A stretch of DNA of 64,000 nt from an uncultured Desulfobacteraceae bacterium. Lineage in GTDB: Bacteria; Desulfobacterota; Desulfobacteria; Desulfobacterales; UBA5852. The notes under the pieces are model-generated. The model ran no database searches and was not told where the DNA came from. It saw only the letters and a list, made by a program, of their open reading frames with translations. This document shows, piece by piece, positions 1 to 9,259 of the stretch; the first letter of the stretch is position 1; every line of letters begins with the position of its first letter. The position numbers and the translations under genes are program-made. Location: contig CAJXSL010000006.1 in NCBI GenBank assembly GCA_913060875.1, positions 124,001 to 188,000 on the forward strand, in the 5' to 3' direction.

Positions 1-6
1 GATCCA

Positions 7-1353
7 ATGGGCAAACATTTCGAACTGACCCGGGAAGGCAAGGGCGCCCTGGCGGTTTTCCTGCTGGCCGGTACCTGGTGGGTGTTCGAAGTGGTGCCTA
101 TCGGGGTGACCAGTCTGGCCATTGGTGTCTTGCAGGCCCTGTTTCTGATCCGTCCGGCCAAGGTGGCCTTCAAGGATTTCATGGATCCGTCAGTCATGTT
201 CATTTTCGCTTCGATCGTGATCGGGCTGGTGTTTACCAAAACAGGCTTGACCCGTCGTTTGGCCTACAAAATGCTGGCCATTGTGGGGGAGAAAACCAGT
301 ATGATCTATCTGGGCTGTTTTGTGGTGACATCAGCGCTGACCCACATCATGGCCCATACCGCTGTGGCGGCAACGATTTATCCCTTGCTGGTGGCCATCT
401 ACTCTCTTTATGGGGAAGGGGACAAACAAACCAGGTTCGGCAAGGGGCTTTTTATCGGCATGGCCTATGTGGCCGGCGCCGGGAGCATCGTCACCCTGCT
501 GGGAGCGGCCCGCGGAGCCGTGGCCCTGGGGTTTTACACCGACATCGTTGGTGAGACGATATCGTTTTTTCAACTGACCTACTATATGTTCCCCATCGGC
601 TGGCTCATGACCTTCCTGCTGTGGGGCTTTTTCATGATCTTCTTCAAGCCGGAAAAGGCCACCATCCCGGGGCTGCGCGAAAAAGCCAAACGCCTGTACA
701 CGGAGTTGGGGCCGCTGACCCGCAATGAAATCGTTGCCACCCTGATCGTGGGGGCCTGTATCCTGACCATGTCCCTGCGATCCTTTGTGCCCATCCTGAA
801 ACCGGTGGATAAAACCGGCATCATTCTGATTTCCACAATCTTGTTTTTTATCACGGGGATTTTGGATATCGACGACCTGGAGTCGGTGCCCTGGAATATC
901 ATCCTGCTTTTTGCCGGCGCCATGAGCATCGGGTTTTGCCTCTGGGAAACCGGTGCGGCCAAATGGCTGGCGGTAAACTGGCTGGTCATGTTCAAGGAAG
1001 CCAACTGGTTTATTTTTACCATGAGCATCGCTTTTTTCGTCATGATGATGACCAACTTCATCATGAACGTGGCCGCCATCGCCATTTCGTTGCCGGTGGC
1101 CTTCGTCATCGCTCCATATTTGGGGGTGGCCGCAGAAGTCATCTTGTTCGCCTCGCTGGTGACCGCCGGCATGCCCTTCCTGCTGCTTGTGGGAGCGGCG
1201 CCCAATGCGATTGCCTATGACTCCAAACAATTCACAACCGGGGAGTTTTTTCTCTACGGCATACCGGCCAGCATTATGCTAATGGTTGTCGTGGGTTTCG
1301 CCGTGTATGTCCTTTGGCCCATCATGGGCATGCCCGTGACGGTTCCCCTGTAA
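7..1353 (+). CDS. SLC13/DASS-family anion (dicarboxylate) transporter
   Basis: Polytopic inner-membrane protein of 448 residues, hydrophobic nearly throughout (about 11-12 helices), as in the divalent anion:sodium symporter family (CitT/SLC13). Two family-like motif regions are visible: HTAVAATIYP near residue 117, where the family has its first Asn-Thr-type substrate/sodium motif, and GAAPNAIAYD near residue 397, matching the second (SNAIVF-like) motif. Family members import di- and tricarboxylates, or sulfate, with sodium; the substrate here cannot be read from sequence. The frame stays open to the left edge, so the true start may lie outside the window; ATG at 7 is the first in view. A strong terminator follows, so this is the last gene of its transcript. 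Confidence 0.8.
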   Translation: MGKHFELTREGKGALAVFLLAGTWWVFEVVPIGVTSLAIGVLQALFLIRPAKVAFKDFMDPSVMFIFASIVIGLVFTKTGLTRRLAYKMLAIVGEKTSMIYLGCFVVTSALTHIMAHTAVAATIYPLLVAIYSLYGEGDKQTRFGKGLFIGMAYVAGAGSIVTLLGAARGAVALGFYTDIVGETISFFQLTYYMFPIGWLMTFLLWGFFMIFFKPEKATIPGLREKAKRLYTELGPLTRNEIVATLIVGACILTMSLRSFVPILKPVDKTGIILISTILFFITGILDIDDLESVPWNIILLFAGAMSIGFCLWETGAAKWLAVNWLVMFKEANWFIFTMSIAFFVMMMTNFIMNVAAIAISLPVAFVIAPYLGVAAEVILFASLVTAGMPFLLLVGAAPNAIAYDSKQFTTGEFFLYGIPASIMLMVVVGFAVYVLWPIMGMPVTVPL

Positions 1354-1387
1354 CGTCGTCATCGCCATAGATTAAAAGGGCATTGTA

Positions 1388-1430
1388 AAAACCCCGGCCA
1401 TTCTTTTGAGATTTGGCCGGGGTTTTGTTT
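1388..1430 (+). terminator. Rho-independent terminator after the DASS gene
   Basis: A perfect 13-bp inverted repeat (1388-1400 with 1414-1426, GC-rich core CCCCGGCC) encloses a 13-nt loop and ends in a T-rich run. It lies 35 bases after the transporter stop codon. The left arm begins with A residues, so it could also work in the opposite direction and end leftward transcripts. Confidence 0.9.
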
Positions 1431-1580
1431 TAGGTAATTTGGCAAGGTGCAGCTGCCGAAGGGATGGGACGGTCGGGGGAAGAGACTGTATAAGCGAAAT
1501 TGGACTTGCGAAGGCGGTAGATCTGGGAAATAGATAAGCGAAGTGCGGACAATGGCATCCGCACTTCTTATGGGTGTTGA

Positions 1581-2132
1581 TCAGGAAAGATCACATTTAA
1601 GCAAGCGTTCACGCACGACTTCGAAAATATCGCCAAAGCGGACGACACCTGTTACCGTATCCCCGTTTTTGACGATAAGGGGTTGGTGAACGCCCATGAC
1701 ATATAGGCTCAGGGCTTTTTCCAGGGTGTCTGTCTCCTGGATATATTCCGATTTTTCCGGGACGTGCATTGCGTCGGCAACCGTAACGTTGCCACCCCGT
1801 GCGCACACATCTTCCACAGGTTCCAACCAGAGATTAAGCTCCTGGACGGCCTTGCGCACAAACGCGTCCGTCAGTGTTTGCTCTTGTTGTGCTTTTTGAA
1901 CCTTTCGGAAATTGGGTTCCAGAGCGCGAAAGATATCGATCATGGTGACCTTGCCGATGAAAATACCATTTTCATCGATTACGATGGCATCACGATGGGC
2001 ATGCCCCTGTTCAGCATGGCGTTTTTTTTCAATGGCCGCCAGGACATCAACCAAACGATCTTCTTTTTTGACGGATACATAGTTGGCAATCGGGATCATC
2101 AATTCCTTGGCTACAATGTCTTTCACGTTCAC
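1581..2132 (-). CDS. Tandem CBS-domain protein
   Basis: Soluble protein of 183 residues made of two CBS motifs, roughly residues 1-75 and 110-183, joined by a charged helix. Each has the usual ending: GKVTMIDIFRAL in the first, GVVRFGDIFEVV in the second. CBS pairs bind adenine nucleotides (AMP, ATP, SAM, sometimes c-di-AMP) and regulate partners. No catalytic domain is attached, so this is a free-standing nucleotide sensor of unknown target. The start is GTG at 2132, with a purine-rich AGTGAGGT just upstream. Neighbours (superoxide dismutase upstream, transporter downstream on the other strand) give no clear functional link. Confidence 0.85.
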   Translation of the reverse strand: MNVKDIVAKELMIPIANYVSVKKEDRLVDVLAAIEKKRHAEQGHAHRDAIVIDENGIFIGKVTMIDIFRALEPNFRKVQKAQQEQTLTDAFVRKAVQELNLWLEPVEDVCARGGNVTVADAMHVPEKSEYIQETDTLEKALSLYVMGVHQPLIVKNGDTVTGVVRFGDIFEVVRERLLKCDLS

Positions 2133-2289
2133 ACCTCACTTGATCCTAAATGGTTTACTATGTTGAAGAAAGAGTGTTGTAACGTAACCATTTTTATATA
2201 AAAATACAAGCCAAATAAAATCGCAAAGATTAACTGAAAAAGCATGTCCAGCATGCCGTTTGAGGTTGCCGGCATCATCGGAGCAATGG

Positions 2290-2997
2290 TCAGATTTCAC
2301 CAAGATTATTGGCAGCGAATTCCCAGTTGATCAGGTGGTCGAAGAAAACGTCGATATATTGATCGCGGCGGTTTTTATAGTCCAGATAATACGCGTGCTC
2401 CCAGACATCCAGAACCAGCAGGGGCTGTATGCCATGAACAATGGGCGTCTCGGCGTTGGCGGTAGTGAGCACCTGCAGCTTGCCATCAAGAAGTACCAGC
2501 CAGGTCCATCCGCTGGCAAATTGCTTGCGGGCCTTATTTGAAAAGGTTTCACGGAAAACAGAAAAGCTGCCGAAGGACTTCTCGATCCATTCCAACATCA
2601 GGCCGCCAGGTTCGCCTCCACCTTCAGGCGTCATGCTGTTCCAGTAGATGGTGTGATTATAGACCTGGGCCGTATTATTGAAAATACTGCTTTGGCGACA
2701 CGCTTTGGGTTCAAAAGATTGACGCATGATTTCGATCAGCGTGCGTTTTGCCAGGCTGGTATTCGCTACCAGATGATTGGTATTGGCAACGTATCCGCGG
2801 TGGTGTTTGCCATAATGGATCCGCAGGGTTTCTTCCGAGATGTAGGGCTCCAACGCATCCAGGGCATAAGGCAGGGATGGCAGCTGAAAAGGCTGGTTGC
2901 TGTTCTCCGGATCGCGAGAACAGCCGAATGGGGTCAACCCAAATGTCGCCATGGCAGCTGCGCCGAATGACCATTTTAGGAATGCCCTACGCTGCAT
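2290..2997 (-). CDS. Tat-exported iron-type superoxide dismutase
   Basis: Fe/Mn-family superoxide dismutase (235 residues), converting superoxide to oxygen and peroxide. Metal ligands are all present: His61, His115, Asp197 and His201 (motif DVWEHAYY). Gln111, four residues before His115, matches the Gln of iron enzymes (AQVWNH type) and argues for Fe over Mn. The N-terminus begins MQRRAFLKW, a twin-arginine signal, followed by a hydrophobic stretch ending FGC at residue 26. Export is therefore likely; a lipid anchor at Cys26 is possible but the lipobox is poor. An exported SOD would protect the periplasm of an anaerobe from superoxide. A downstream-facing SD (GGAGG) precedes the ATG. Confidence 0.93.
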   Translation of the reverse strand: MQRRAFLKWSFGAAAMATFGLTPFGCSRDPENSNQPFQLPSLPYALDALEPYISEETLRIHYGKHHRGYVANTNHLVANTSLAKRTLIEIMRQSFEPKACRQSSIFNNTAQVYNHTIYWNSMTPEGGGEPGGLMLEWIEKSFGSFSVFRETFSNKARKQFASGWTWLVLLDGKLQVLTTANAETPIVHGIQPLLVLDVWEHAYYLDYKNRRDQYIDVFFDHLINWEFAANNLGEI

Positions 2998-3075
2998 GAT
3001 TCACCTCCTTATGACAAGCTCAATTTTTGAAGTTGGCGCTTCGATTTCTGCCGGGGTGGGAACATGGCCAACCAT

Positions 3076-3483
3076 CTACCCCTCCGCCTGGGGCAAAGCC
3101 GGCCGTACTTTCAACACAATTTCTTTGCGGATTTGCACCGTACCCGGTTTGGCGCCCTGGGGTTTGGTAACATAGCGGGCCCGTGTCGCCGATACCGGCA
3201 CAATGCCTCCCTTGCGAGACTTGCTGTGGTAAGCCGCTATCGCAGCGGCCATCTTTAAGATGGTCCGGTTCGGATCCTGCCCCTTCGGAACCCTCAGAAT
3301 CACATGGCTTCCCGGCTGCCCCCTGACATGGAACCACCAGTCATTCGGTGCCGCCATCTGCAAGCTCAATCGGTCGTTGTCCATGTCGGTGCGGCCGGCC
3401 AGAACGACCCAGTCCGGCGCAAGAACGTACTCGAAAACACGGGGTGGCGCTTGACGGTATCGCGATGGAGGGGGCTGGGGCAT
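3076..3483 (-). CDS. Stand-alone NFACT-R (DUF814) RNA-binding-type protein
   Basis: Small 135-residue protein consisting almost entirely of an NFACT-R domain, normally the C-terminal part of RqcH/NEMF ribosome-quality-control and FbpA-like proteins. Diagnostic stretches are the pattern DWWFHVRGQPGSHV near residues 50-63 (the family's D.W.H..G.PG.H motif) and the K-rich AAYHSKSRKGG near residue 90, followed by the usual VTKPQGAKPG turn. The N-terminal fibronectin-binding-like part of full NFACT proteins is absent. Single-domain NFACT-R proteins are known, but their role is poorly defined; tRNA or rRNA binding is the family-level expectation. The gene lies 78 bases upstream of the SOD gene on the same strand. 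Confidence 0.8.
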   Translation of the reverse strand: MPQPPPSRYRQAPPRVFEYVLAPDWVVLAGRTDMDNDRLSLQMAAPNDWWFHVRGQPGSHVILRVPKGQDPNRTILKMAAAIAAYHSKSRKGGIVPVSATRARYVTKPQGAKPGTVQIRKEIVLKVRPALPQAEG

Positions 3484-3660
3484 GGGATTGAATCCAGTAC
3501 GAAGGGTGAACGATTTCAGGGCTATTGGGAATGCTAAACAAGACTCTTATATCTGAAAATTGTATAGATTTCAATGAATTAATTATGGATAAAGGCACAG
3601 CCGGAGGCAAGGGCGCAGGAGGGAGGCTAACAACCATTTCCGGAAAATAGAGCCTTTATG

Positions 3661-3975
3661 TCATTGCTTCGGGGGCGGCACAAAGCGGACGCCGATTAAG
3701 AAGCGATTGGGAGCCCCTTTATGATGGCTTTGGCACCAAACAACTTCAGCCCGGTATCCTTTCTCAAGGGCGCCGTTCACGGTATCGGATCGAGGCTCTC
3801 CGGAATTAATGATCACTTGCGAGCCGGGTTTTATGAAGTTCTCGGAGATCAATTGCATGCCGCCACCGCAGCAGTCACACATCTGGGCCGGATGGCTGTG
3901 GCCTGCACCGTCAGGCTGGACGAGGACAAGTGCCTCCCTATATTTGCGGAGAAATGATCGGCGGATATATTCCAT
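3661..3975 (-). CDS. Small PilZ-like domain protein
   Basis: Protein of 104 residues. The C-terminal half (FIKPGSQVIIN..., then YRAEVVWCQSH and RFLIGVRFVPP) has the beta-barrel rhythm of PilZ domains, which bind cyclic di-GMP. The basic N-terminus (RRSFLRKYR) might supply the RxxxR half of the c-di-GMP site, but the usual D.S.GG motif is not clear, so nucleotide binding is uncertain. A CDCCGGG cluster near residue 33 is unusual for PilZ and could bind metal. A good SD (GAGGGGG) lies 7 bases before the ATG. Other PilZ proteins occur at 8619-9104 and 47236-48354. Confidence 0.55.
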   Translation of the reverse strand: MEYIRRSFLRKYREALVLVQPDGAGHSHPAQMCDCCGGGMQLISENFIKPGSQVIINSGEPRSDTVNGALEKGYRAEVVWCQSHHKGAPNRFLIGVRFVPPPKQ

Positions 3976-4321
3976 TTAATACCCCCTCATAATGGCACGA
4001 ACCAAGATCGGTTTTGGCCGTCACGAGGTATCTCGTCTATCGGGACAAACCTGAAAAGGAGGAACCGGCATAAGGCGTCGGAAATGTGTTCCATCCATTC
4101 AATTTCACACTGAAAAAGGAAACCGACGATAGCAAATGGAAAGTAGGAATGGCGCCTAAACGTTGGGATAATTGCAGTACCGATTTGGAAAATGCCGGCA
4201 GTAAGCCCTACTATTTACGTATTAACTAATTATTAGCGATGCTGTCGTTAAAAGTCAAACGGAAAGGTTGGTAAAGGGTTTAGACCGCCACCTGCTGAAA
4301 TAGTAAATAAATCGCAAAATA
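3976..4321. other. Gene-free interval, 346 bases
   Basis: Lies between the end of the transglycosylase gene (4322) and the start of the PilZ-like gene (3975), both on the minus strand. It should hold the promoter and leader of the PilZ-like gene. I see no convincing -35/-10 pair, riboswitch or tRNA. A purine-rich AAAAGGAGGAA at about 4056 has no start codon after it. Confidence 0.5.
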
Positions 4322-6148
4322 TCAATTATTTGCAAGTATTTCAGAGGGGGCGTCAAGCGGGGGTGATTTGGATTTGAGGGCTTCGATATGTTGTGCTTTG
4401 AGACACTCCATAATATGGCCCAGGCTATAGGCCAAATAGTATCGCTTAATATTGGAAACGTAGCGCACGGTTTCCGATCCGATCAGACGCATGGCGGCAA
4501 TCTCTGTGTGATGAAACCACTGGTTGGGATCGTATCCCAGTTTGGCGGCCAACCGGCGACACTGCTGAATACGGTTCGGACCGGCATTGTAAGCTGCCAG
4601 GATGAAGTGGATTCGCTCGTGGGAAGGAAGGTCTGGAGCTGGAAAATAGACATCCCGCAACACGGCAAGGTATTTGGCCCCGGCATGCACGTTGTTCTCC
4701 GGGTTGTTTATATTTTGAATATCGACGTGCGTATCTTTGGAAGTCGATGGCATTACTTGCATGAGGCCAATGGCGCCGGAACGTGATCGGCGATGATGAT
4801 TCAGCTCCGATTCCTGATAGGCAACGGCGGCGAGGAGCATCCAGTCGAAACCATAACGAGCCCCATATTTGCGAAAAAGAGGGGCATAACGGGAAAATTT
4901 GGCGTAGTCGGTCGGTGCAAGCGGGTTGCGGATCCAGCGTGTTTGTTTAAAGTACTGGCGGTAGTAAATATTGCCGAAATGGGATCCCCGCCGACGGTTC
5001 ATGAGAAAACCGTTCAATTTGTTCTTGAGCGCGGGATTGTTTTTGCGCACCATCCAGGCAATCGGCGTGTGCTCACTGATTTCGGGAAATTCGTAAATTT
5101 TCAATTGGGGAAGTGTTTCAGCCCAAATATGGGCGATATGACTTTCCGCAATGCTGAGTTCGATGACGCCGGCGTTGATCAGTTCCAGGATATCTTCGCT
5201 GTTGAGAATGCCGTTGGTGCGCCTTATCTGCATCGGAGGCAGGTCCCGAATCCGCAGGCGTGCGTTGATGCGTCGAAGCGTTTTGCTCGATTCCCAGCCG
5301 GGTTGAAGATAAATAAACCGATTGCTCAAATCGTCGATATGGTTGATGCTTGTCGTTTGGGAGTGAGCAACCAGCACTTCACTGACGCTTTTAAGATAAG
5401 GAATCGTAAAATCAACTTCTTCGCGACGTTCCGGTGTCATGCGCACGCCGGCGGCAACGATATCGCCAAGGCCGGCTTTTAGGCAGGGCAGGAGCAGATT
5501 TTCGGGTACGGGGATAAATTCAACGACAATGGGCAGCCTTCCATAAATGGGGCCGCGATTCAGATGGGTCTCGAAATCCTTCAAGAGGCGGTACTCAAAT
5601 CCATAACCCTGACCATTGGAAATAAAATAGGTTGAGGGTGCATATGTCGTCAATACGCGTATGGTGCGTCGGCGGAGCATATCGGGGAGATCTTCGGTAT
5701 GCGGTTCGTGAATGCGCGACAATTGCGGTACAACGGTCAGCAATGCTTTTTGGTTGTAGTAGTAATCCAGTTTGCAAAATTCTTCGCTGAGGGAGATACG
5801 GGGATCGTGCTGTTTGTTGAGAGCGGTTTCCCAGACATTCTGCATGTATTGGGAATAAGGCTTGAGCAGGGGGGCATAGGCATATCCCAACGCAAGGGAT
5901 TCATCGCGTTGGTTCGCGTGTTTTTCAAAAATGGCGGCCCAGTTATTTCCGATAAAATCGGCCCTTATCCATTCTCCGGGCTGAATGGCGCCGACGACCT
6001 GGGCATCGATATGGCGGGCTGACATGATGACAATTGGTGTGCTGACAGTACGGAGATGTCCCCATGGTTGTGCCAATGCAGAGGGTTGCACGACCGATAC
6101 GCCGAGGAGACACAGCAACAGCAGCAATCTTTGGGCGGATAATATCAT
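4322..6148 (-). CDS. MltF-like lytic transglycosylase with substrate-binding-protein domain
   Basis: Secreted murein hydrolase of 608 residues. A signal peptide (about residues 1-26, ending ALA) is followed by a region near 30-98 that resembles an SH3b-like barrel, then an ABC solute-binding type 3 domain (about 160-395, RTIRVLTTYAPSTYF start) and a C-terminal SLT domain (about 425-575). The catalytic Glu is residue 446 in AYQESELN, followed by the family motifs SGAIGLMQVMPST and AAYNAGPNR. MltF enzymes cleave the MurNAc-GlcNAc bond to give 1,6-anhydro products; the solute-binding domain regulates activity. E. coli MltF is about 518 residues, so the extra N-terminal module and a longer C-terminal tail account for the size. 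No lipobox is evident, unlike many lytic transglycosylases. Confidence 0.88.
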   Translation of the reverse strand: MILSAQRLLLLLCLLGVSVVQPSALAQPWGHLRTVSTPIVIMSARHIDAQVVGAIQPGEWIRADFIGNNWAAIFEKHANQRDESLALGYAYAPLLKPYSQYMQNVWETALNKQHDPRISLSEEFCKLDYYYNQKALLTVVPQLSRIHEPHTEDLPDMLRRRTIRVLTTYAPSTYFISNGQGYGFEYRLLKDFETHLNRGPIYGRLPIVVEFIPVPENLLLPCLKAGLGDIVAAGVRMTPERREEVDFTIPYLKSVSEVLVAHSQTTSINHIDDLSNRFIYLQPGWESSKTLRRINARLRIRDLPPMQIRRTNGILNSEDILELINAGVIELSIAESHIAHIWAETLPQLKIYEFPEISEHTPIAWMVRKNNPALKNKLNGFLMNRRRGSHFGNIYYRQYFKQTRWIRNPLAPTDYAKFSRYAPLFRKYGARYGFDWMLLAAVAYQESELNHHRRSRSGAIGLMQVMPSTSKDTHVDIQNINNPENNVHAGAKYLAVLRDVYFPAPDLPSHERIHFILAAYNAGPNRIQQCRRLAAKLGYDPNQWFHHTEIAAMRLIGSETVRYVSNIKRYYLAYSLGHIMECLKAQHIEALKSKSPPLDAPSEILANN

Positions 6149-6413
6149 GGCAGCATAGATTCGTTACGGAGCTGATGGGACAAACAGCGTTCAGGTGGCG
6201 ATATCCTTAGCATGTCAAGTCGATGGTTGTTGCCATAAGAATAAGCTGTGGCGTGCGGAAGGGTCAAGCTGAAAGAACGATTTCATCCGAGCACTTGATT
6301 ATGGGGTATCGCGGTTTTGAATGGGGTACCCCAAATAAAATCGCAAAAATGTTAAAAAGGATGGTCGATACCGCATTGACACCGGAAGGAAGGCGCACGT
6401 CAGGGCTTCATTG

Positions 6414-8114
6414 TCACCGGCTTCGGGCACCCCGTATCGAAATCTCGCGCAGCCCTTCCAGGAAGGACTGAGTGAGTTGGTTGTCGGTGATGTGGTTTAC
6501 AATCTCACCATGTTGTCCGAGACCGCGGATGATGCCGTCCTCCAGAAACCAGCCTAACAGTTGGCGGCCCATTTCATGACGGTTTGGCGCTATCACGGGT
6601 TTATGGTTAGGGAAGGGTTCCGGGGGCGGCAGAAAGCCGTCCTTGTCCATGCATTGTTTCATGAAGTTGAGGAGGCGGGACAGGCGCAGGAGGGTAAGAC
6701 TTGCGTTGCAACGGGTCATGCGATCGAGCGACAGGGCCGTGGAACGCCAACAGAGTGGGGAAGAGGGGAGCATGCCTGTCTTATGGCAGTAGGCAAAATC
6801 CCAACTGGCCGGCGCCGGGTAATAAATGGAAAGGCCCACCAGCACGCGGCGTGATGCCAGGAATAGAAGGTCCCTGATGGACGAATGCGGATCCTGGTCA
6901 GGGGCGCCGGCGATAATATAGCCGACGGCACTAAGATCCAACTCCTCTGCCCAGGCCAGAACGCGATCAAAGGCATCGCGAACATACGGCCTTCGGAAGC
7001 GTCGGGTTTGGTCTTTGTCGCAGGAGCCGAGGGAAAGGTTTAATTCCCGGAAACCGGCCTTTCGCATCCGGGCGATTAGATTTCGATTCAAGGTGGGGGG
7101 GTAAATGCCATTCATGGCGCGGAGCTCCGGTGGTCGATCACCGAAAAATAAAATGATTTCGGTCAGCAGACGTTCGAACCAGCCCCGGTCCATGGACAGG
7201 TTTTCGTCTTCGAAATCAATGAGACCGATGTGACGCCCGCGCGCGGCGTGTCTGATTTCCTGCATGACGTGATTCACGCTGCGGCGGCGGTAGGGGATGC
7301 CGGTATGGGCGCCCATGCAGCAGTAGGAGCAGTGCATGGGGCATCCCCGACTGGCGGCAATGACCAGTGTGTCCCCCCCCATTCGGCGGTAGTATCGGGT
7401 TTTCACCAATTCGGTCGCCGGCGTCGGCAACTGATCCAGATAATCGACATAAGCCGGTGCACGAATGCATCGTTCGCCATTTTTCCTGTCATAGGCAATG
7501 CCGGGAACCGACGCCAACGGTCCCTTTTCCCGAAGTCTGTCAGCCAGGACCGGTAACCCCGCCTCGCCGTCGCCGCGCAGGACGAAATCCACGGCGGGGT
7601 GGTCCAGAACGCGATCCGGGAACTGGGTGGGATGGTGCCCCCCCAGTACGATCCGGGCGTCCGGACACATTGATTTAACGCTACGGGCGCATTCGAGGGC
7701 CATATCTTCATAGGCCGAGAAAAGGGAAGCGATACCGATGAGAAAGGCGCCGGAGCGACTGGCTTTTTCGGCAATGGTTGTAAGCGCATAGCCGTAATGG
7801 CGGTACTGGTGAAAAAGGCCAAAGGGGGAAAGGTCTGCGGAGGCGTACAGTGCTTCCAGGTAGCCCAGTTCAGGAGGGAGGGGCGCCGGACGTGATTTTC
7901 CCCGGGCCAGCCCGTCAAGAATCGCAACCCGGTAGCCTTTGTCCTGCAGGACGGCCGCAATAGTGATCAATCCATAGGGAAGGGTGCGCTTGGCCGTGAG
8001 ATAGAAATCTTGAATGGGCGGCTGGATCAGCAGGATATCGCAGGGCTCGGAGCCTTTAGCAAGGGAATGCTTTCCCTCCGGACTGGTGGCGGTTAGTGCC
8101 CGCCGCATCCGCAC
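6414..8114 (-). CDS. B12-binding radical SAM protein
   Basis: Class B (cobalamin-dependent) radical SAM protein of about 566 residues. An N-terminal B12-binding Rossmann domain (CDILLIQPP start; VLGGHHPTQFP near residue 165; LRGDGEAGLP) precedes the radical SAM core, where SRGCPMHCSYC near residue 258 supplies the CxxxCxxC cysteines for the 4Fe-4S cluster. Family members methylate or rearrange unactivated carbons; the substrate is unknown. Several starts are possible: TTG 8132, GTG 8114 and ATG 8108. GTG 8114 has a GGAG at good spacing and is preferred. Each overlaps the end of the upstream gene (8093-8470), so the two are translationally coupled. It is not similar to the YgiQ protein at 12126. 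Confidence 0.85.
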   Translation of the reverse strand: MRMRRALTATSPEGKHSLAKGSEPCDILLIQPPIQDFYLTAKRTLPYGLITIAAVLQDKGYRVAILDGLARGKSRPAPLPPELGYLEALYASADLSPFGLFHQYRHYGYALTTIAEKASRSGAFLIGIASLFSAYEDMALECARSVKSMCPDARIVLGGHHPTQFPDRVLDHPAVDFVLRGDGEAGLPVLADRLREKGPLASVPGIAYDRKNGERCIRAPAYVDYLDQLPTPATELVKTRYYRRMGGDTLVIAASRGCPMHCSYCCMGAHTGIPYRRRSVNHVMQEIRHAARGRHIGLIDFEDENLSMDRGWFERLLTEIILFFGDRPPELRAMNGIYPPTLNRNLIARMRKAGFRELNLSLGSCDKDQTRRFRRPYVRDAFDRVLAWAEELDLSAVGYIIAGAPDQDPHSSIRDLLFLASRRVLVGLSIYYPAPASWDFAYCHKTGMLPSSPLCWRSTALSLDRMTRCNASLTLLRLSRLLNFMKQCMDKDGFLPPPEPFPNHKPVIAPNRHEMGRQLLGWFLEDGIIRGLGQHGEIVNHITDNQLTQSFLEGLREISIRGARSR

Positions 8115-8470
8115 CCGCAATCTCCACCGCAACCCTTCTGGTCAGCCGCATGGGCCATGGCCCGAACGATTTCCCGTGGATCGGGCTCGCTGACGGACGT
8201 GATGGATACGGTTAGATCGAGTATCTCGGGAAGGTCTGTTAAGGCGAGTGCCGTTCGCAGAGGGGTGCTTAGATGGGCGAAGGTCGGAAGAAGCTTGGCC
8301 CTAGGTATGGTCAGGTGCAATTGATCGCCGGTGACCTTGTGAAGAAGATCATACTCAAACGGGCACAAGCCTTCGCTAGCGGTGCCACATATGAATTCAA
8401 AGGGCGTTTTGCCGGAGGCGGTTTGCAGTTCAAGGGCAATTTTCTTTAAATGATCGACGGCCGCAGTCAT
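8093..8470 (-). CDS. Small protein with Cys/Gly-rich C-terminal tail
   Basis: Unrecognised protein of 125 residues. Residues 1-110 look like a compact soluble fold; the stretch FICGTASEGLCPFEYDLL followed by GDQLHLTIP is loosely like FKBP/SlyD-type domains, but this is a weak resemblance. The last 13 residues read GCGGDCGCGCGGH, four cysteines plus a terminal His, which should bind a metal or Fe-S cluster, or could be a modification site. Its end overlaps the start of the B12 radical SAM gene, implying co-translation and perhaps a physical partnership (metal or cluster delivery, or substrate). SD-like AGGAGAA lies just upstream of the ATG. Confidence 0.65.
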   Translation of the reverse strand: MTAAVDHLKKIALELQTASGKTPFEFICGTASEGLCPFEYDLLHKVTGDQLHLTIPRAKLLPTFAHLSTPLRTALALTDLPEILDLTVSITSVSEPDPREIVRAMAHAADQKGCGGDCGCGCGGH

Positions 8471-8618
8471 GCATTTCTCCTATAGTGCCTAAGCGTCATA
8501 TGAACGAAAAGTTAATGCTCAATCTATGTACGAATCGCTTTCCTGGCAACCGATAAAAGTTTCTTGTGATTGATTTTAGGCTCAGGGGAGGGAACCGGTC
8601 GGCGGGCTGGGCCCGATA

Positions 8619-9104
8619 TCAGGCCGCACGCCCCTTCATCCAGTTGACGAGGGCATTGATGCGGTCTTCCTGCTGCTTGGTCAGGTTTTTAAACTGGACG
8701 CCGATACCATCTTCTTTGATGTAAATGACGTCTGCATAGACGCGGAAAATATCCGGAAATTTGGGGTGGGAGAATGCCAGCGCGAGTTCATCGCCAACTT
8801 TGAAGTCTTCTTTGGTGCCGATAAACAAGCCGTTGGGGTTAATATCTTCAATATAATCCGTATAAAAGCGGTTGCCGGCTGAAAAGTTGACAATCAGTGA
8901 GGATGGCTTGCGGGGATGGCTGGGGCGGCCGCGCATGATGGCACTGGAATCTTTCTGAACTTCAGGTTTTTTATGACGGTAGAGCAGTTCTTCGGCCAGA
9001 CGCAGCATGATGAGCTGTTGCTTTTCGGACATGCCCACCACCGTCTGGATCAGACGGGAGAGGGTTACATTGTATTTGCGTCCCTCCAGGTCGATGGGGT
9101 CCAT
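8619..9104 (-). CDS. PilZ-domain protein
   Basis: Protein of 161 residues from ATG 9104, which has AAGGA at good spacing; a longer TTG start at 9128 is possible. Residues 1-60 form a helical region (SRLIQTVVGMSEKQQLIMLRL). The C-terminal half is a PilZ-type domain: INPNGLFIGT resembles the D.S..G..... motif with Asn replacing Ser, then FKVGDELALAFSHP and a final IGVQFKNL strand. The basic residues that should precede the barrel are weak (RGRPSHPRKPS). Such stand-alone PilZ proteins commonly act as c-di-GMP effectors in motility or adhesion. Nothing nearby names a target. Confidence 0.8.
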   Translation of the reverse strand: MDPIDLEGRKYNVTLSRLIQTVVGMSEKQQLIMLRLAEELLYRHKKPEVQKDSSAIMRGRPSHPRKPSSLIVNFSAGNRFYTDYIEDINPNGLFIGTKEDFKVGDELALAFSHPKFPDIFRVYADVIYIKEDGIGVQFKNLTKQQEDRINALVNWMKGRAA

Positions 9105-9259
9105 GCCTCTGTCCTTGCGTCGATGCAACCGAATGGATGGTGTTGTTCGATAGGATCAAGTTAATCATATTTTTGATGGTTTTTCAAACATGGTCCAACG
9201 GTTTGACCCGCCGGCAAACGGCATGGCGCCGTGCCCCTTCCGTCTATTGCAACATGGCG

